Positions 18,268-27,462 of a stretch of DNA of 64,000 nt are shown here, piece by piece. Below the pieces are notes generated by a model. The model had not been told where the DNA came from, ran no database searches, and saw only the letters and a program-made list of their open reading frames with translations. The stretch's first letter is position 1. Each line of letters begins with the position of its first letter. This DNA comes from Arenibacter sp. F26102 (GTDB lineage Bacteria; Bacteroidota; Bacteroidia; Flavobacteriales; Flavobacteriaceae), in NCBI RefSeq assembly GCF_023015865.1, contig NZ_JALKBC010000007.1, positions 266,155 to 330,154 of the forward strand. Reading direction: 5' to 3'. The position numbers were made by a program, and so were the translations under genes.

Positions 18268-19215
18268 ATGAAAAATATATATTCGATGATAGTACTGGCA
18301 TGTGCCTTTCTTACCTCTTGCCAAGATGATAGCGTAGATTTACCTACATTGAACGTTTCCGTGGAAAAATCTGAGTATGTGGAAGGTGAGCTTGCACAAT
18401 TTCAATTGACGGGAAATGCCGATTTTGTTACTTTTTTTTCAGGGGAAGTAGGTAGCAGACATGAATTCTCGGGGCGGACTTCTGCAGAGGGCACTCCGAT
18501 AATGAGTTTTAATTCGGCTTTGGCCAATGGATCTCAGGAATCTTCTCTTCAATTATTGATCTCCCAAGATCTCTATATGTTGGGTACAAGAGATAGTGCC
18601 ACAGTGGCCCAGGGAATTACTACAGCTACTTGGACGGATATTACCGATCGTGCAGAGTGGGCCACAAGCAGTTCGAACAAAGGTTCTGGGGATATTGATT
18701 TGACCGATTTTTCGGATAAACCGGTTTATTTAGCTTTTAAGTACAAAGGCTATCCGGGATCTGTTCAAAATAAATGGACTATTTCCTCCCTTGCGGTAAA
18801 AAATAATCTAGCTGATAGTACCTCATATAACATTGCGAACCATGGTACATCAGCTATTAATAATTATGGAGTTTCCACCACGGTTAGCCCTGGTTGGGTG
18901 GGCAGTAATTTGGTCAACTCCTACAATTGGGGGGTTAGTTCCAGTAACTTTGTAATTACAGGTTCTACTAACGCCGGTACAGCTGCCGAAGCCGAGGCAT
19001 GGTGTATCTCTGGGCCCATTGACCTGACCCACGTAACACCGGATGTTGGGAAATTGGTTAAGAACATGTCGGCGTCAATGACCGATTACGAATACCAGTT
19101 CAATACGGCCGGGGAATATAAGGTATCCTTTGTCGGCAAGGCAAGCAATATTTATGGTGCGGAGGAAGTGGTTAAAGAATTAGATGTCGTAGTACAACCC
19201 TTGGAAGAGGACTAG
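18268..19215 (+). CDS. DUF5017-type surface lipoprotein, probable glycan-binding protein
   Basis: 316-residue lipoprotein in the position where PULs place an extra surface glycan-binding protein. ATG 18268 is chosen because it starts the signal peptide MKNIYSMIVLACAFLTSC; a start at 18232 would overlap susD and lacks this feature. The N-terminal part contains QLTGNADFVTFFSGEVGSRH, matching the opening of DUF5017 proteins. The middle is rich in beta-strand, Ser/Thr and Trp residues (WTISSLAVKNN, WCISGPIDL), consistent with a carbohydrate-binding beta-sandwich. The end, near residue 290 on, resembles an Ig/PKD-like domain. The function in glycan capture is inferred from position. A strong terminator follows. 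Confidence 0.8.
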   Translation: MKNIYSMIVLACAFLTSCQDDSVDLPTLNVSVEKSEYVEGELAQFQLTGNADFVTFFSGEVGSRHEFSGRTSAEGTPIMSFNSALANGSQESSLQLLISQDLYMLGTRDSATVAQGITTATWTDITDRAEWATSSSNKGSGDIDLTDFSDKPVYLAFKYKGYPGSVQNKWTISSLAVKNNLADSTSYNIANHGTSAINNYGVSTTVSPGWVGSNLVNSYNWGVSSSNFVITGSTNAGTAAEAEAWCISGPIDLTHVTPDVGKLVKNMSASMTDYEYQFNTAGEYKVSFVGKASNIYGAEEVVKELDVVVQPLEED

Positions 19216-19225
19216 CGTTTTTAGA

Positions 19226-19260
19226 AGGATCGGTACCATTAGGTGCTGGTCCTTTTTTTC
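19226..19260 (+). terminator. Rho-independent terminator after the SusCD unit
   Basis: AGGATCGGTACC and GGTGCTGGTCCT pair fully over 12 positions (three G-U pairs) around the loop ATTA, followed by seven T residues. It separates the binding/transport genes from the enzyme genes of the same PUL. Confidence 0.85.
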
Positions 19261-19369
19261 TTAAAACTTACTTAAGCCCACATTTTTTCTAGTAGCTATT
19301 TTGGTTAATCATTCAGGTAGCCTGAAACTAAAATTAAAAGCCTAATTAATTGTTAGGCCTAGTATTATT

Positions 19370-21313
19370 ATGGAATATCAAAAAATAAATACAAAAATCT
19401 TCGCTCTGTTGTTTGTAATTTATTCGCAAACACTATTCGCCCAAGATCTAACATCTTATAAAGACCGAAAAAGTCAGGTTGTTAATTCACTTAAGGATGT
19501 TACTCTAGTTGAAAGGGGAAAACATGGCCTGCCCAAGGCCATTGCCCGACTTGAATCCGATCCATACGACGAGGCGGCATTGACCTATATTACCAACGAC
19601 CTGGATAATCGATATCAAAGCATGTTCGACTTTCCTGGGATGGCCCTGGCACTATGTCGATACTGGGACAGCTTTAATGAAAAACAGTTGAAAAAGATTA
19701 AAAGGGATCTGGAAAAGTTGGCTAAATCGGATAAGCAGGGAGGGGAAGGCTTCTTAGGTCACGGTACTGAGAACCATGCCACTATGATGTGGTCCAGTGC
19801 CTATCTTTTTGGGCAGCTGTTCCCCGATGCCCGTTGGGCGAATGGCATGAGCAGTACGGAATTGATGGCCGATATGAAGGAGCGTTTGCGCAAGACCTTT
19901 AAAAACGTATATAATCACGGGTATGCAGAATACCTTTCCACTACTTATGAAGTGGTTATGAACTTCCCAGTAGAAATGTTAATGGAATATGCCGAGGATC
20001 CTGAAGTCAAAGCCATAGCCGAAGCGTTTATGCTTTATAAATGGTCCCTTTTGTCCTTGAACAATTTTGAAGGAACTATTTTGGCACCCTATGGTAGGAT
20101 GAACACACAGCAGGATCATCTTTCCGATGAGAGTTATATCTCTGCCACTACCTATTACAATTGGTTGATGTGGGGCTGGGGCCCTGCAACGGGAAATGTG
20201 AAGTTGGATCAATTTGACGATTATCAGGAAGCAAGCTATACTATTTTTGCGGCGCTGTCCGGAGTGGTGCCCCCAAGCGTCTTTTTTCGCTTAGCTTCCA
20301 ACGATTCTGCCCCGTTTGAACTAAAAACTTCGGCCTCCTCCTTTGGACCCTTTGGAACTGGAGTCCCTCACTGGATGATGCGCAAAGTATTTCGCAACAA
20401 GACCTATGCCATCGGGACAGGAAATTTTCGCTGGACACCCGGGGGTGATTATGCCGACCACGATGCCAATGGGTTCAACATTTCCTATCATAGCCCGGAC
20501 CGATTTAATTATATCAATTGCTTTCACCCCTACTGGTATAGCGACGGTGACGAACAGGATCGCACCGCGGATACCTGGTATAAGGGGACCAACTCCCCCT
20601 TTCAACAGACCGCTCATTCCAAGAACACGGTGATCACACTCTTTAATATTCCGCAAAAGGATCCATGGGTCAACACTCCGAGTGAGACCAAATGGGCCTG
20701 GCGGGACGGCCATGCAGATAATCTGATAAAAAGGGGGATGTTGCGCTATCCGAAATCGGTAGATGAAAAAGTAGAGGAAAACGGCTGGATCTTTCTTCGG
20801 GAAGGAGATACCTATATCGGGATCAGACCCTTAAAAAGCTATTATGAACAGACCGATTTGAAAGGGAAAGGATTGGATGGTTTCAATATTGTGAAAAGCG
20901 ATCACGCCCAGACTGGTTTTGTATTCGAACTCGGAAGTAAAAGTGAATCGGGTACCTTCGATAAATTTCGCCGAACCTTGAATAAAAATCGGCTTTCCAT
21001 AGATTGGAAGAATATGAGGGTTACTTATACCGATAGTCAAAAGGAGAAACTACAGATTCAATATCAGGAAGGGCTGCCTATAGCCCCAGAAAATAAAATG
21101 CCGGAACATTTGTCTAGAAAGGGTATTAAAGGGATGGCAGAATCGGTTCCCGTTGTAAAAATCAAAAATAAATCAGAGTTAGGGTACCGCCAATGGCCAA
21201 TGATAGAGAGTCCGTCTATTAATATGGATAATAGTATTCTAAAAATTGATGATGGTCAAACAGAAATCACGGTTAATTGGCAAGGAAACATTCCGGTGAT
21301 TACTGCAAATTGA
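19370..21313 (+). CDS. Exported protein with toroid-like N-half, candidate polysaccharide lyase
   Basis: 647 residues with a Sec signal ending near ALFVIYSQTLFAQ. I do not recognise a named family with certainty. The N-terminal half is helical and contains GFLGHGTENHATMMWSSAYL and a TTYEVVMNFPVEMLMEYA stretch, like the alpha/alpha-toroid of uronate lyases and heparinase-like proteins. An Asn-His pair in ENHATMMW is the sort seen in such active sites. The C-terminal half, from about residue 330, is beta-rich (NISYHSPDRFNYINCFHPYW, WIFLREGDTYIGIRPLKSYY), like the sheet domain of two-domain lyases. It is the first enzyme of the locus after the terminator. The locus holds two unsaturated-uronyl hydrolase-like genes but no other lyase candidate. 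Endolytic lyase activity is therefore an inference. Confidence 0.6.
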   Translation: MEYQKINTKIFALLFVIYSQTLFAQDLTSYKDRKSQVVNSLKDVTLVERGKHGLPKAIARLESDPYDEAALTYITNDLDNRYQSMFDFPGMALALCRYWDSFNEKQLKKIKRDLEKLAKSDKQGGEGFLGHGTENHATMMWSSAYLFGQLFPDARWANGMSSTELMADMKERLRKTFKNVYNHGYAEYLSTTYEVVMNFPVEMLMEYAEDPEVKAIAEAFMLYKWSLLSLNNFEGTILAPYGRMNTQQDHLSDESYISATTYYNWLMWGWGPATGNVKLDQFDDYQEASYTIFAALSGVVPPSVFFRLASNDSAPFELKTSASSFGPFGTGVPHWMMRKVFRNKTYAIGTGNFRWTPGGDYADHDANGFNISYHSPDRFNYINCFHPYWYSDGDEQDRTADTWYKGTNSPFQQTAHSKNTVITLFNIPQKDPWVNTPSETKWAWRDGHADNLIKRGMLRYPKSVDEKVEENGWIFLREGDTYIGIRPLKSYYEQTDLKGKGLDGFNIVKSDHAQTGFVFELGSKSESGTFDKFRRTLNKNRLSIDWKNMRVTYTDSQKEKLQIQYQEGLPIAPENKMPEHLSRKGIKGMAESVPVVKIKNKSELGYRQWPMIESPSINMDNSILKIDDGQTEITVNWQGNIPVITAN

Positions 21314-21342
21314 TGCATTTTATGAACAATAGATATAGGAAA

Positions 21343-23265
21343 ATGAAGAAGCTTGTATTCCTGCTTATAGCTTTGTGTGGCGTGTTGATTGCCAAGGCAG
21401 AAGTTGTGCTACCAAACATATTCAGTGACAATATGGTGCTTCAAAGGGATACCCCCGTAAAAATTTGGGGCCAGGCGGATGCGGCCGAAAAAATAGAGGT
21501 CGCTTTCAACGGACAGGAACATAAAACTTTGGCGGACACCAATGGAAACTGGGAGATAACCCTAAAACCCATGGCTTTTGGAGGTCCATATTCGTTAAGC
21601 ATACAAGGTAAGAATGCGATTGTGCTGCAAAATATTTTAATTGGTGACGTATGGATCTGTAGTGGGCAGTCCAACATGGAATTTTCAGTGAGACATGTTA
21701 AAGATGCTGAAAATGAGATATCTAAGGCCCATTATTCCAAAATTCGTTCTTTTAGGGTAAAGAGGAACATGGGCTATGATCCATTGGAGGATTTGGATGG
21801 GGCGTGGACGGAATGTAATCCTGAGACTGTGGGGCAGTTTTCAGCAGTTGGTTATTTCTTTGCCCGTAAGGTCTATGAAGATACAGGTATCCCCATAGCG
21901 CTGATTAATAATTCATGGGGAGGTACGCAAATTGAAACTTGGACTGATAGGGAAGTTTACAAGAAACTACCGGCAGAATATTGGGAACGCTATCCAGAAG
22001 GTGTTTTTGGCGTAGATCCAGTTAGGTTTGTCGCCTCTCAGGAAACTGCACAAAAATCATTTCAAGAAGCAAAGGGAATCAAGGATGACAGTAAGGAAGA
22101 AGGATATTTTTTTCCAACTAACATTTCCGATTATAAGACGTGTAAAATGCCCCTGCGATGGGACCGCTCCGAGCTAAAGAACATTGATGGGGTCGTGTGG
22201 TTTTATACCACCATCCAATTACCTGCTAACGCCGTCCAAAATGATGGCATCCTCAATCTAGGTCCCATAGACCAAAAAGACAAGGTTTGGATCAATGGAA
22301 AAAGCGTAGGGGAATCGGAGACCTACATGGAGGAGCGTAGCTATAAAATCACTAAAGGTGTTCTAAAGGAGGGCAACAACACTATAGCGGTTAGGCTCGA
22401 CGATAATGGTGGCAATGGTGGTTTTGCGGGCACTGAAGAAGACTTGTTCCTAAAACTTGATAACAAAAAATATTCCTTGGCAGACGATTGGACTTATAGA
22501 AAAGGGATTACCAGTGATATGTTCGGGTATGAGCCAAATGCCCGAAATTTATATCCTGGTCTCTTATACAACGCTATGATAAATCCATTACTGCAATTTA
22601 AAATAAAAGGGATACTCTGGTACCAGGGAGAACACAATGTTGGTAGGTCGCAGCAGTACAGAACCTTGTTCCCTTATTTGATTAAGGACTGGCGTAAAAA
22701 ATGGGGAGTGGACCTTCCATTTTATTGGGTACAGCTCGCCAATTATTTGAGAATCGATGATAAACCTTCCAGGAGTACTTGGGCCGAACTCAGGGAGGCA
22801 CAAACCAGTGCGTTGACACTTCCAAAAACTGGGGAAGCTGTGATTATCGACCTAGGGGAGGCAGAGGATATCCACCCTAAGAATAAACAGGATGTGGGGC
22901 AGCGTTTGGCATTGATAGCCTTGAACAAGGATTATGGTAAGAAACACTTGGTGTACTCCGGACCCACCTTTAAAGCTGTTAAATTCAAGAGAGGGAAAGG
23001 GGTGATTTCTTTCCGAAATGTAGGATCTGGACTGGTGACTTCCAATAATACAACTGAAGTAAAAGGTTTTGCCATAGCTGGAACAGATAAAAAGTTTGTC
23101 TGGGCCAATGCCATTATAATGGGAGATAAAATAATTGTAGAAAGTGACCAGATTAAGGAACCGGCCTTTATTAGATATGCTTGGGGAAATAATCCGGAGA
23201 CCAATTTATATAACAAGGAAGGTTTACCGGCCCGCCCATTCAGGACCGATAACCCCAATAAATAA
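21343..23265 (+). CDS. Sialate O-acetylesterase-like SGNH carbohydrate esterase
   Basis: Removes acetyl groups from sugars. ATG 21343 is chosen (640 residues) because AGGA lies three bases upstream and a signal peptide MKKLVFLLIALCGVLIAKAE starts there; the open frame itself begins at 21277 inside the previous gene. SGNH landmarks are the nucleophile block WICSGQSNMEFS (Ser110 in this numbering), INNSWGGTQIETW, ILWYQGEHN, and the D-x-H pair in AEDIHPKNK. An internal beta-sandwich of about 110 residues (VVWFYTTIQLP, DKVWINGKSVGESE) is the jelly-roll insertion usual in this family. Its place in a PUL suggests de-acetylation of the glycan and not sialic acid turnover. Confidence 0.88.
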   Translation: MKKLVFLLIALCGVLIAKAEVVLPNIFSDNMVLQRDTPVKIWGQADAAEKIEVAFNGQEHKTLADTNGNWEITLKPMAFGGPYSLSIQGKNAIVLQNILIGDVWICSGQSNMEFSVRHVKDAENEISKAHYSKIRSFRVKRNMGYDPLEDLDGAWTECNPETVGQFSAVGYFFARKVYEDTGIPIALINNSWGGTQIETWTDREVYKKLPAEYWERYPEGVFGVDPVRFVASQETAQKSFQEAKGIKDDSKEEGYFFPTNISDYKTCKMPLRWDRSELKNIDGVVWFYTTIQLPANAVQNDGILNLGPIDQKDKVWINGKSVGESETYMEERSYKITKGVLKEGNNTIAVRLDDNGGNGGFAGTEEDLFLKLDNKKYSLADDWTYRKGITSDMFGYEPNARNLYPGLLYNAMINPLLQFKIKGILWYQGEHNVGRSQQYRTLFPYLIKDWRKKWGVDLPFYWVQLANYLRIDDKPSRSTWAELREAQTSALTLPKTGEAVIIDLGEAEDIHPKNKQDVGQRLALIALNKDYGKKHLVYSGPTFKAVKFKRGKGVISFRNVGSGLVTSNNTTEVKGFAIAGTDKKFVWANAIIMGDKIIVESDQIKEPAFIRYAWGNNPETNLYNKEGLPARPFRTDNPNK

Positions 23266-23283
23266 TTTAACCTAGGATCTATC

Positions 23284-24567
23284 ATGAAGCTAATGTTAAG
23301 CGTATGGCTGGTAGTTTTCCAAATATGGATAATACCTGCACAATCAGTGGTCCAAAACAACACTTCTGATTTGTTCGGACCTTATTTGACTGGTAAATCA
23401 CCAATGATTATAAAAGATTTGGGTGAAGAAATTGAAAATGGAGTAAAACTAAGAAGGGTGATTTTTCATTCCTATAACTATCATGAGGCAGGAGAAGAGA
23501 AAAATGCCGAAATCTTTGCTGCCATTGCACGTCCCAAGCAAGAGGGTAAATACCCGGGATTATTAGTTTTGCACGGAGGTGCAGGATATGCCGAAATAGA
23601 GAAGGCGAAGAAATGGGCAGCTCTGGGGTATATTGTAGTTGTCTTGGATGAACCAGGTGTTGCTCATCCTGATAAAATACCAATGTCCCATGGCCCGTGG
23701 GAAAAATATAAATATGGCGAATATCGCTTTGTAGTAAAGCCGGAAGTTAAGTCTAGTACCTTATTTTCTGCGGTACTCGCTTCTGTTCAAGGGTTATATC
23801 TGCTACATTCCCAACCAGATATTATGGCCGATAAAATAGGAATAACGGGCATATCATGGGGCGGTTATTTGACCACTTTTGTATCTGGTCTGGCAAATTC
23901 AATGGTTACGGCATCCTTTTCTGTTTATGGCAGTGGTTATTATGATTATGGGTCCACCTTCCTAAAGAACTTGGACGACATGAATGCCAAAGATCGTAGA
24001 GACTGGCTAAAGCACTTGGATGCAGGAAGAGTAACCAAAAATATTGGAACTCCATTTTTTATTGCTGGTGCAGCCAATGACAATTGGTTCTACCCTCCTG
24101 CAGTATCCCAAACACTTATGTCGATGAAAGGGGATACCAACCACTTATTTGCCCCTAATAACTCACACAAAATAGAACTACCAGGAGGAACAAAGGGAAA
24201 AGCAGCGGAGGAGCCAGGTTGGTTGTCCATGGAGCGGCTCTATTTTGAATACCATCTTAAAGGAAAAGGGAATCCCCTTCCGAAAATTGTAAAGATTGAA
24301 ACCGTAAAAATGAAAAATAGCAATTCCAAAATTCGGTTTAAGGTTACAGGTCCTGTGCCTTTTGAAAGCGCAAATGTGTGTTATAGCCCAGAAGGTAAGG
24401 ATTGGCCAAAAAGAGTTTGGGAAATAGTTACCGCAACCGATTTGAAAAACGGATGGTATGAAGCGGAGATTCCTACAAAGGATTTGAAACGGAATATTTC
24501 TTGTTTCGCTTCAATTTCAGATTCCAGGCCGGTTACGGTCTCTAGTAAAATAGTAACCATTAAATGA
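23284..24567 (+). CDS. Exported alpha/beta hydrolase, probable acetyl esterase
   Basis: 427 residues with an N-terminal signal ending near WIIPAQS. The alpha/beta-hydrolase core shows LLVLHGGAGYAE (oxyanion region), the nucleophile elbow GITGISWGGYLTT with Ser191, an aspartate candidate in FIAGAANDNWFYPP and a histidine candidate in NNSHKIELPGG. A C-terminal beta domain of about 110 residues follows (KIRFKVTGPVPFESANVCYS). It is closest in look to dienelactone-hydrolase/acetyl-xylan-esterase proteins of PULs. Starts 18 bases after the previous stop, in the same operon. Activity on acetylated or otherwise esterified oligosaccharide is inferred. Confidence 0.75.
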   Translation: MKLMLSVWLVVFQIWIIPAQSVVQNNTSDLFGPYLTGKSPMIIKDLGEEIENGVKLRRVIFHSYNYHEAGEEKNAEIFAAIARPKQEGKYPGLLVLHGGAGYAEIEKAKKWAALGYIVVVLDEPGVAHPDKIPMSHGPWEKYKYGEYRFVVKPEVKSSTLFSAVLASVQGLYLLHSQPDIMADKIGITGISWGGYLTTFVSGLANSMVTASFSVYGSGYYDYGSTFLKNLDDMNAKDRRDWLKHLDAGRVTKNIGTPFFIAGAANDNWFYPPAVSQTLMSMKGDTNHLFAPNNSHKIELPGGTKGKAAEEPGWLSMERLYFEYHLKGKGNPLPKIVKIETVKMKNSNSKIRFKVTGPVPFESANVCYSPEGKDWPKRVWEIVTATDLKNGWYEAEIPTKDLKRNISCFASISDSRPVTVSSKIVTIK

Positions 24568-24591
24568 TTTATAAACTATAAAAAACACCAT

Positions 24592-25719
24592 ATGCATACT
24601 AATACACTAACCATTTTATTTTTAACACTTTTTACTTTTTCGGTATCCGGACAGAGCAATTACAATTTAAAAAAGTTTCCAGAGGGGAAAATGCCCCAGG
24701 AGATAGGCATGCGAATTGCTGAAAAGTTTCTGAACACTTCCCATTCGCAATACGGAAATACTAAGCCGCCAAAACCGCCAAAGCAAATTACCTATCCAGA
24801 TGTGTGTACCTGGCTTGGGGGTATGTGGTTTGCCGAAGCAACAAAAAACAATAAGCTTTTTAGTCGATTTGAAGATCGTTTTCATCCCTTGTTAAATGAG
24901 GAGAAGAACTTACTTCCCAAGCCCAACCATGTGGACAATAATGTATTTGGGGCGGTTCCTTTGGAACTGTATCTGCAAACCGGGAAGCAAAAATACCTTG
25001 AACTGGGATTGAAATATGCAGACACCCAATGGATATTACCCAAGGATGCTAAGCCAGAAGAGGAAAACTGGGCAAAGAAAGGTTATTCTTGGCAGACCCG
25101 TATTTGGATCGATGATATGTTCATGATTACCGCAATACAGGCTCAGGCATATAGGGTTACAGATGATTCCAAATATATCGATAGGGCCGCCAAGGAAATG
25201 GTTTTGTACCTTGATGAAATACAATTGGATAATGGGTTGTTCTATCATTCTCCCGAAGCGCACTTTAGCTGGGGCCGAGGGAATGGATGGATGGCAGTTG
25301 GTATGGCCGAGATTCTTCGGATACTTCCAAAGAAGAACCCCAATAGAGAACGTATAATGGAAGGATACCACAAGATGATGTCAGCTTTACTGAAATATCA
25401 GGAAGAAGATGGAATGTGGCGACAGATCATTGACGATGAGGAAGCCTGGAAAGAGACTTCGGCTACGGCCATGTTTACCTATGCCATGATTACTGGAGTT
25501 AAAGAAGGCTGGCTGAATAAAAAAAATTACGGGACGGCGGCCAGAAAAGGTTGGTTGGCCCTAACCGACTATATCAATGCCGATGATGAGCTTACAGAGG
25601 TGTGTGCCGGTACGAACATTATGAACAGCAGGGAACATTATATGAACCGGCCACGCATTGTTGGCGACCTGCACGGGCAAGCACCTTTGCTCTGGTGTGC
25701 GACAGCTTTGGTAAGATAA
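24592..25719 (+). CDS. GH105 unsaturated rhamnogalacturonyl/uronyl hydrolase
   Basis: Removes the 4,5-unsaturated uronic acid that lyases leave at the non-reducing end of oligosaccharides, by hydration of the double bond. 375 residues with a Sec signal ending near FTFSVSGQS. Typical GH105 (YteR-like) features are TWLGGMWFAEAT, VDNNVFGAVPLELYLQTG, the catalytic-aspartate region RIWIDDMFMITA (Asp174/175), SPEAHFSWGRGNGWMAVGMAEIL (key WGRGNGW at 227-233) and WKETSATAMFTYAM. Family length matches. This is the strongest indication that PUL 1 handles products of a polysaccharide lyase. Confidence 0.9.
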   Translation: MHTNTLTILFLTLFTFSVSGQSNYNLKKFPEGKMPQEIGMRIAEKFLNTSHSQYGNTKPPKPPKQITYPDVCTWLGGMWFAEATKNNKLFSRFEDRFHPLLNEEKNLLPKPNHVDNNVFGAVPLELYLQTGKQKYLELGLKYADTQWILPKDAKPEEENWAKKGYSWQTRIWIDDMFMITAIQAQAYRVTDDSKYIDRAAKEMVLYLDEIQLDNGLFYHSPEAHFSWGRGNGWMAVGMAEILRILPKKNPNRERIMEGYHKMMSALLKYQEEDGMWRQIIDDEEAWKETSATAMFTYAMITGVKEGWLNKKNYGTAARKGWLALTDYINADDELTEVCAGTNIMNSREHYMNRPRIVGDLHGQAPLLWCATALVR

Positions 25720-25753
25720 ATTTCATTTTTCAGTAATATAGAGGTAGTAGTAT

Positions 25754-26590
25754 ATGAGAAAGAAGATTATTCTAATTGGTTTGTTTCTAGGTACGGTTTC
25801 ACTTGTTTTTTCACAGAAAAAGCGAATCACCTATAAACTGATCGAAGACCTATCCTATATCGATGTCTACGAAGGGGAAAAGGACGATTATATGAACGAG
25901 CGTTGCAAACTGGATATCTATTATCCCGAAAACCAAAAAGATTTTGCAACTGTTGTTTGGTTCCACGGTGGCGGACTCACAGGAGGGGAAAAATCCATTC
26001 CCAATGATTTGAAAAATAAAGGCAATGCAGTAGTTGCGGTCAATTATCGCATGCACCCCAAAGTGAAAAACCCTGTCTATATTGAGGATGCTGCGGCTTC
26101 GGTGGCCTGGGTATTTAGGAATATTGAAAAATACGGAGGTAATAATACAAAGATTTTCGTTGCCGGTCATTCGGCCGGGGGGTATTTGGCCAGCATGGTG
26201 GGCCTAGATAAAAGTTATTTGGCAAAGTACGGTATCGATGCCAATTCAATTGCCGGACTGATTCCCTTTAGTGGTCATACAATTACCCATATGACCGTGC
26301 GGAAAGAAAATGGTGTAGGCAACAAGCAACCGGTGGTAGATAAATATGCGCCCTTGTTCCATGTGCGTGCCGATGCTCCGCCATTGGTACTGATAACCGG
26401 CGACCGTGAAATAGAAATGTTGGGCCGCTATGAAGAAAATGCCTATATGTACCGGATGATGAAAGTTGTTGGGCATCAAGAGACCAGCCTTTATGAAATG
26501 CCTGGTTTCGACCACGGAACAATGACCTGGCCGGCCAGTCATATAATGCAAAAACATATTAAACAAATTTTAAAATCGAAACAAAACTGA
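25754..26590 (+). CDS. Exported carboxylesterase of the HSL/BD-FAE type
   Basis: 278-residue alpha/beta hydrolase with signal peptide ending near LVFSQKK. Oxyanion motif HGGG at residues 71-74, nucleophile in VAGHSAGGYLAS (Ser140), acid candidate in LITGDREIE, and histidine in PGFDHGTMTW (His254). This arrangement is that of the bifunctional feruloyl/acetyl esterase group found in many glycan loci. Starts 34 bases after the GH105 stop. Ester type is not determined. Confidence 0.82.
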   Translation: MRKKIILIGLFLGTVSLVFSQKKRITYKLIEDLSYIDVYEGEKDDYMNERCKLDIYYPENQKDFATVVWFHGGGLTGGEKSIPNDLKNKGNAVVAVNYRMHPKVKNPVYIEDAAASVAWVFRNIEKYGGNNTKIFVAGHSAGGYLASMVGLDKSYLAKYGIDANSIAGLIPFSGHTITHMTVRKENGVGNKQPVVDKYAPLFHVRADAPPLVLITGDREIEMLGRYEENAYMYRMMKVVGHQETSLYEMPGFDHGTMTWPASHIMQKHIKQILKSKQN

Positions 26591-26618
26591 AATTGAATAA
26601 TCTAAATCTAATTATTCT

Positions 26619-27416
26619 ATGAAAAACCTCAGAATCAATTTTTACTTAATTCTAATATTTGCATTTCTTACCCAGCCGGGTAAAGCCATTACGAATGACC
26701 TTCCGAATAAGGTAGCCGACACTGTCCGGATATTGACCATTGGCAATAGTTTTGCAGATAATGCCTGTAAATATTTGAAACAAATTACAGAATCAGTAGA
26801 AGGCAGCAATATTATTATTGGGAAGGCAAATATTGGGGGATGCTATTTGGAAAAACATGCAGACCTAATGAAGCAAAGTGAATCGGATCCAACACTTAGG
26901 CCACATAATGGCAAGAGCTTAAAAGAGTGGTTGTTAACGGATGATTGGGATATTGTTACCATTCAGCAGGTTAGCCATCTTAGTTTCAAGGCGGAAACCT
27001 ACCAACCCTATGCAGATGAAATTCGGGATTACGTAAATAAATACGCGCCCCAGGCCAAAATTTATATTCATGAAACCTGGGCCTATGCCCCAGACTGCCC
27101 TCGTTTGAAGGGCTTTGGGATAACATCGGATCAAATGTTCCAAGGGCTGAAGAATAATTACGAAGTCCTTTCCGAACGTTACAATTCACCCATTTTACCA
27201 TCTGGTGACGCCTTTAATAGATCTTTCAAGAAAACGGAAGAGATCGATCTTTGGAGCTCAAATGATCGGTTCCATGCCAACGAAAATGGTTGCTACCTTG
27301 CCGCCTGTGTTTGGTTTAAGGAGTTGTTTGGGAAATCACCAAAAAAAATAAAATTCAGACCAGAGCAAATATCGAAAAAAACGGCTCGATACTTAAGAAG
27401 GGTTGCTTCAAAGTAG
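26619..27416 (+). CDS. DUF4886 SGNH-hydrolase-like exported protein
   Basis: 265 residues with a signal peptide (LILIFAFLTQPGKAI). The SGNH block I nucleophile motif is ILTIGNSFADNACKYL; WDIVTIQQVSHLS fits the conserved Gln-rich block of DUF4886, and the DxxH-like end is in RFHANENGCYLAACVWF. Family members are predicted carbohydrate esterases. Tightly packed between an esterase and a GH88/105-type gene, so it is likely another de-esterification enzyme of PUL 1. Confidence 0.8.
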   Translation: MKNLRINFYLILIFAFLTQPGKAITNDLPNKVADTVRILTIGNSFADNACKYLKQITESVEGSNIIIGKANIGGCYLEKHADLMKQSESDPTLRPHNGKSLKEWLLTDDWDIVTIQQVSHLSFKAETYQPYADEIRDYVNKYAPQAKIYIHETWAYAPDCPRLKGFGITSDQMFQGLKNNYEVLSERYNSPILPSGDAFNRSFKKTEEIDLWSSNDRFHANENGCYLAACVWFKELFGKSPKKIKFRPEQISKKTARYLRRVASK

Positions 27417-27462
27417 ATAGGTTCATTAAAGAAAAAATCAGGTATAACCAACTATCCAAAAT

